From the IMG/VR virus record IMGVR_UViG_3300020205_000271, positions 1-39,508 of that record: 39,508 nt of DNA. One strand, 5' to 3'. Shown one piece after another: positions 38,568 through 39,508 of the stretch; within the stretch, counting starts at the first letter, position 1; the number at the start of each line of letters is the position of its first letter. This DNA comes from a virus. Position numbers and translations under genes: made by a program. The notes under the pieces were generated by a model, which saw only the letters and a list, made by a program, of their open reading frames with translations, ran no database searches and was not told the DNA's origin.

Positions 38568-39508
38568 CTAACTATAAGTTTCTTGCCATTGCTCAGCAAA
38601 AGCCTCATCTAAGTTCAGAGACATTCTGCCTTGCTTCTGGTATCTGGTTGCCCAGCGATTATTTTGATACTGTCCTACTTTGCTACCTTGCTGCATCAAC
38701 TCACGTATACGAATGATGGCAAACCATAAAGCCATCACGCAGTCAGTTGGGTTCTTGGTGTCTGGCTTCCAAGTAATGAGTTGCTGTACAAGAGATTTGA
38801 GTCCCTCAGAGCCTTCGTTGCTTGGTAGTTCGATTAGACCGTTGTCTTGGTAGCGACCATCATGTATAGTACCAAAGAGGCTAGACATAGATGCTACACC
38901 AAAAGATGTGTCCCACTTGTTCTTACCAGTAAAGTGTGAGTTTAACTGGCAGCCGTAGGTAGCCAGATAGTTACGCAAGTCAGTATCCATAGCGTAGTAC
39001 TTCTGGTGTGCGTTAATCTCAACGCGAAATTCTTGAGGGTGGTACTTCTCGACCCACTCACGAATCAGAGCGTTCTCCTTTTGAGGAGTAGGGTCTGCCA
39101 TGTTGACGCAGTCAAGTACATAGATTGTGCTGTCATCTCGGTTAAGAGTTACGGCAACAAATGCACTTCGTCCAGATACAGCAGGGTCAAAACCAATTAC
39201 TGTGTAGGTCGAGCCTGCTCTGGAGGGGTGGCCTGGAGTACCAGGTTTAAGCGGTCCACGCTTTCGCATACCGTTAACACATCCTGCAACTGCTGTTGGC
39301 GCGAATATGGAATCGGACTGGACGTCTTCTTGTTGGTAGACCATAGCCCAGACAGATGCCGCAACTTCAGAGCGGCGCGTAAATAGCGAGGGTCCATCCC
39401 ATTTCGGATAAAGTCCATTGTCATCAGGCTCATCAATCTCGTTTTCCTGCATTGTGGTTTTAGGCCACAGCGTTCTCCAGCTTTCAGGCTTCTCGTCAAA
39501 CTGGAGTA
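38568..39508 (-). CDS. terL: Terminase large subunit, C-terminal nuclease part (gene crosses the window ends)
   Basis: Continuation of the terL gene whose start is at 1027; bases 39410-39508 repeat 1-99. The segment STYTVIGFDPAVSGRSAFVAV holds the first acidic residue (Asp, about residue 417 of the joined protein) of the RNase-H-like nuclease that cuts concatemers. Further acidic positions follow in VLDCVN (beta strand) and NPTDCVMALWFAI. Joined across the repeat the protein is 622 residues with no frame break. This part ends 9 nt before the next late gene. Confidence 0.93.
   Translation of the reverse strand, partial: LQFDEKPESWRTLWPKTTMQENEIDEPDDNGLYPKWDGPSLFTRRSEVAASVWAMVYQQEDVQSDSIFAPTAVAGCVNGMRKRGPLKPGTPGHPSRAGSTYTVIGFDPAVSGRSAFVAVTLNRDDSTIYVLDCVNMADPTPQKENALIREWVEKYHPQEFRVEINAHQKYYAMDTDLRNYLATYGCQLNSHFTGKNKWDTSFGVASMSSLFGTIHDGRYQDNGLIELPSNEGSEGLKSLVQQLITWKPDTKNPTDCVMALWFAIIRIRELMQQGSKVGQYQNNRWATRYQKQGRMSLNLDEAFAEQWQETYS
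39410..39508. repeat. 99-bp terminal direct repeat, right copy
   Basis: Identical to bases 1-99. It lies within terL. Together with the in-frame continuation across the join it indicates a closed circular assembly of 39,409 unique bases. Confidence 0.95.

Overview
The window is one complete phage genome in circular form. Its first 99 bases are repeated exactly as its last 99 (1-99 and 39410-39508). The large terminase gene runs off the left edge on the minus strand and continues in frame from the right edge, so the true length is 39,409 bp. A 99-bp identical overlap is what a short-read assembler leaves on a circular or circularly permuted molecule. The host is very probably an actinobacterium, because the phage carries a WhiB-type Fe-S regulator (5762-6091), a family confined to Actinobacteria and their phages. 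Moderate GC and gene content like that of metagenomic freshwater actinophages make a planktonic freshwater host plausible, but that part is inference. No tape-measure, tail-tube or tail-sheath gene is recognisable, and a 1536-residue protein lies between the portal and capsid genes, so a short-tailed (podovirus-like) virion is most likely.

Layout. (1) 1028-2095 is a non-coding divergent control region. It holds an AT-rich leftward promoter for terL, two tandem TGTGA-N6-TCACA (CRP/GlxR-type) boxes, a strong rightward promoter (TTGACA-N17-TAGAGT) and a hairpin-rich leader of about 310 nt. (2) 2096-7817 (+) is an accessory, probably early, block of about 17 small genes. Its core is a predicted amidoligase next to a class II glutamine amidotransferase, then WhiB translationally coupled to a secreted lysozyme-like protein, and several zinc-ribbon miniproteins. 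(3) 13631-7738 (-) is the replication, recombination and nucleotide module: Cas4/RecB-like nuclease in two frames, zinc-ribbon protein, DnaB-like helicase, Holliday-junction-resolvase-like nuclease, CHC2/TOPRIM primase in two frames, MazG-like protein, C5 cytosine methyltransferase, a nuclease-like protein and a sigma-factor-like protein. No DNA polymerase, integrase or repressor was seen, so replication should use the host polymerase and the life cycle is probably lytic. (4) 13632-14051 is a second control region with dyads, terminators and one small plus-strand gene. (5) 39409-14052 (-), continuing from terL, is the late module: terminase, portal, proteasome/HslV-like Ntn hydrolase, giant putative ejection protein and three accompanying proteins, scaffold, capsid protein with an inserted domain, a set of small Lys-rich proteins, neck protein, fibres and adhesins, a glycosyltransferase, a large beta-rich tail protein, and the lysis genes (membrane protein, M15 peptidase endolysin, holin).

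Working model: host RNA polymerase, possibly helped by a host CRP-like regulator, starts the rightward early operon and the leftward replication operon. WhiB and the sigma-like protein then redirect transcription to the late genes. The most unusual parts are the amidoligase/amidotransferase pair beside a secreted muralytic protein, the structured early leader RNA, the T1-type protease in the prohead-protease position, and two replication genes each split by a +1 shift at a short poly-A run.
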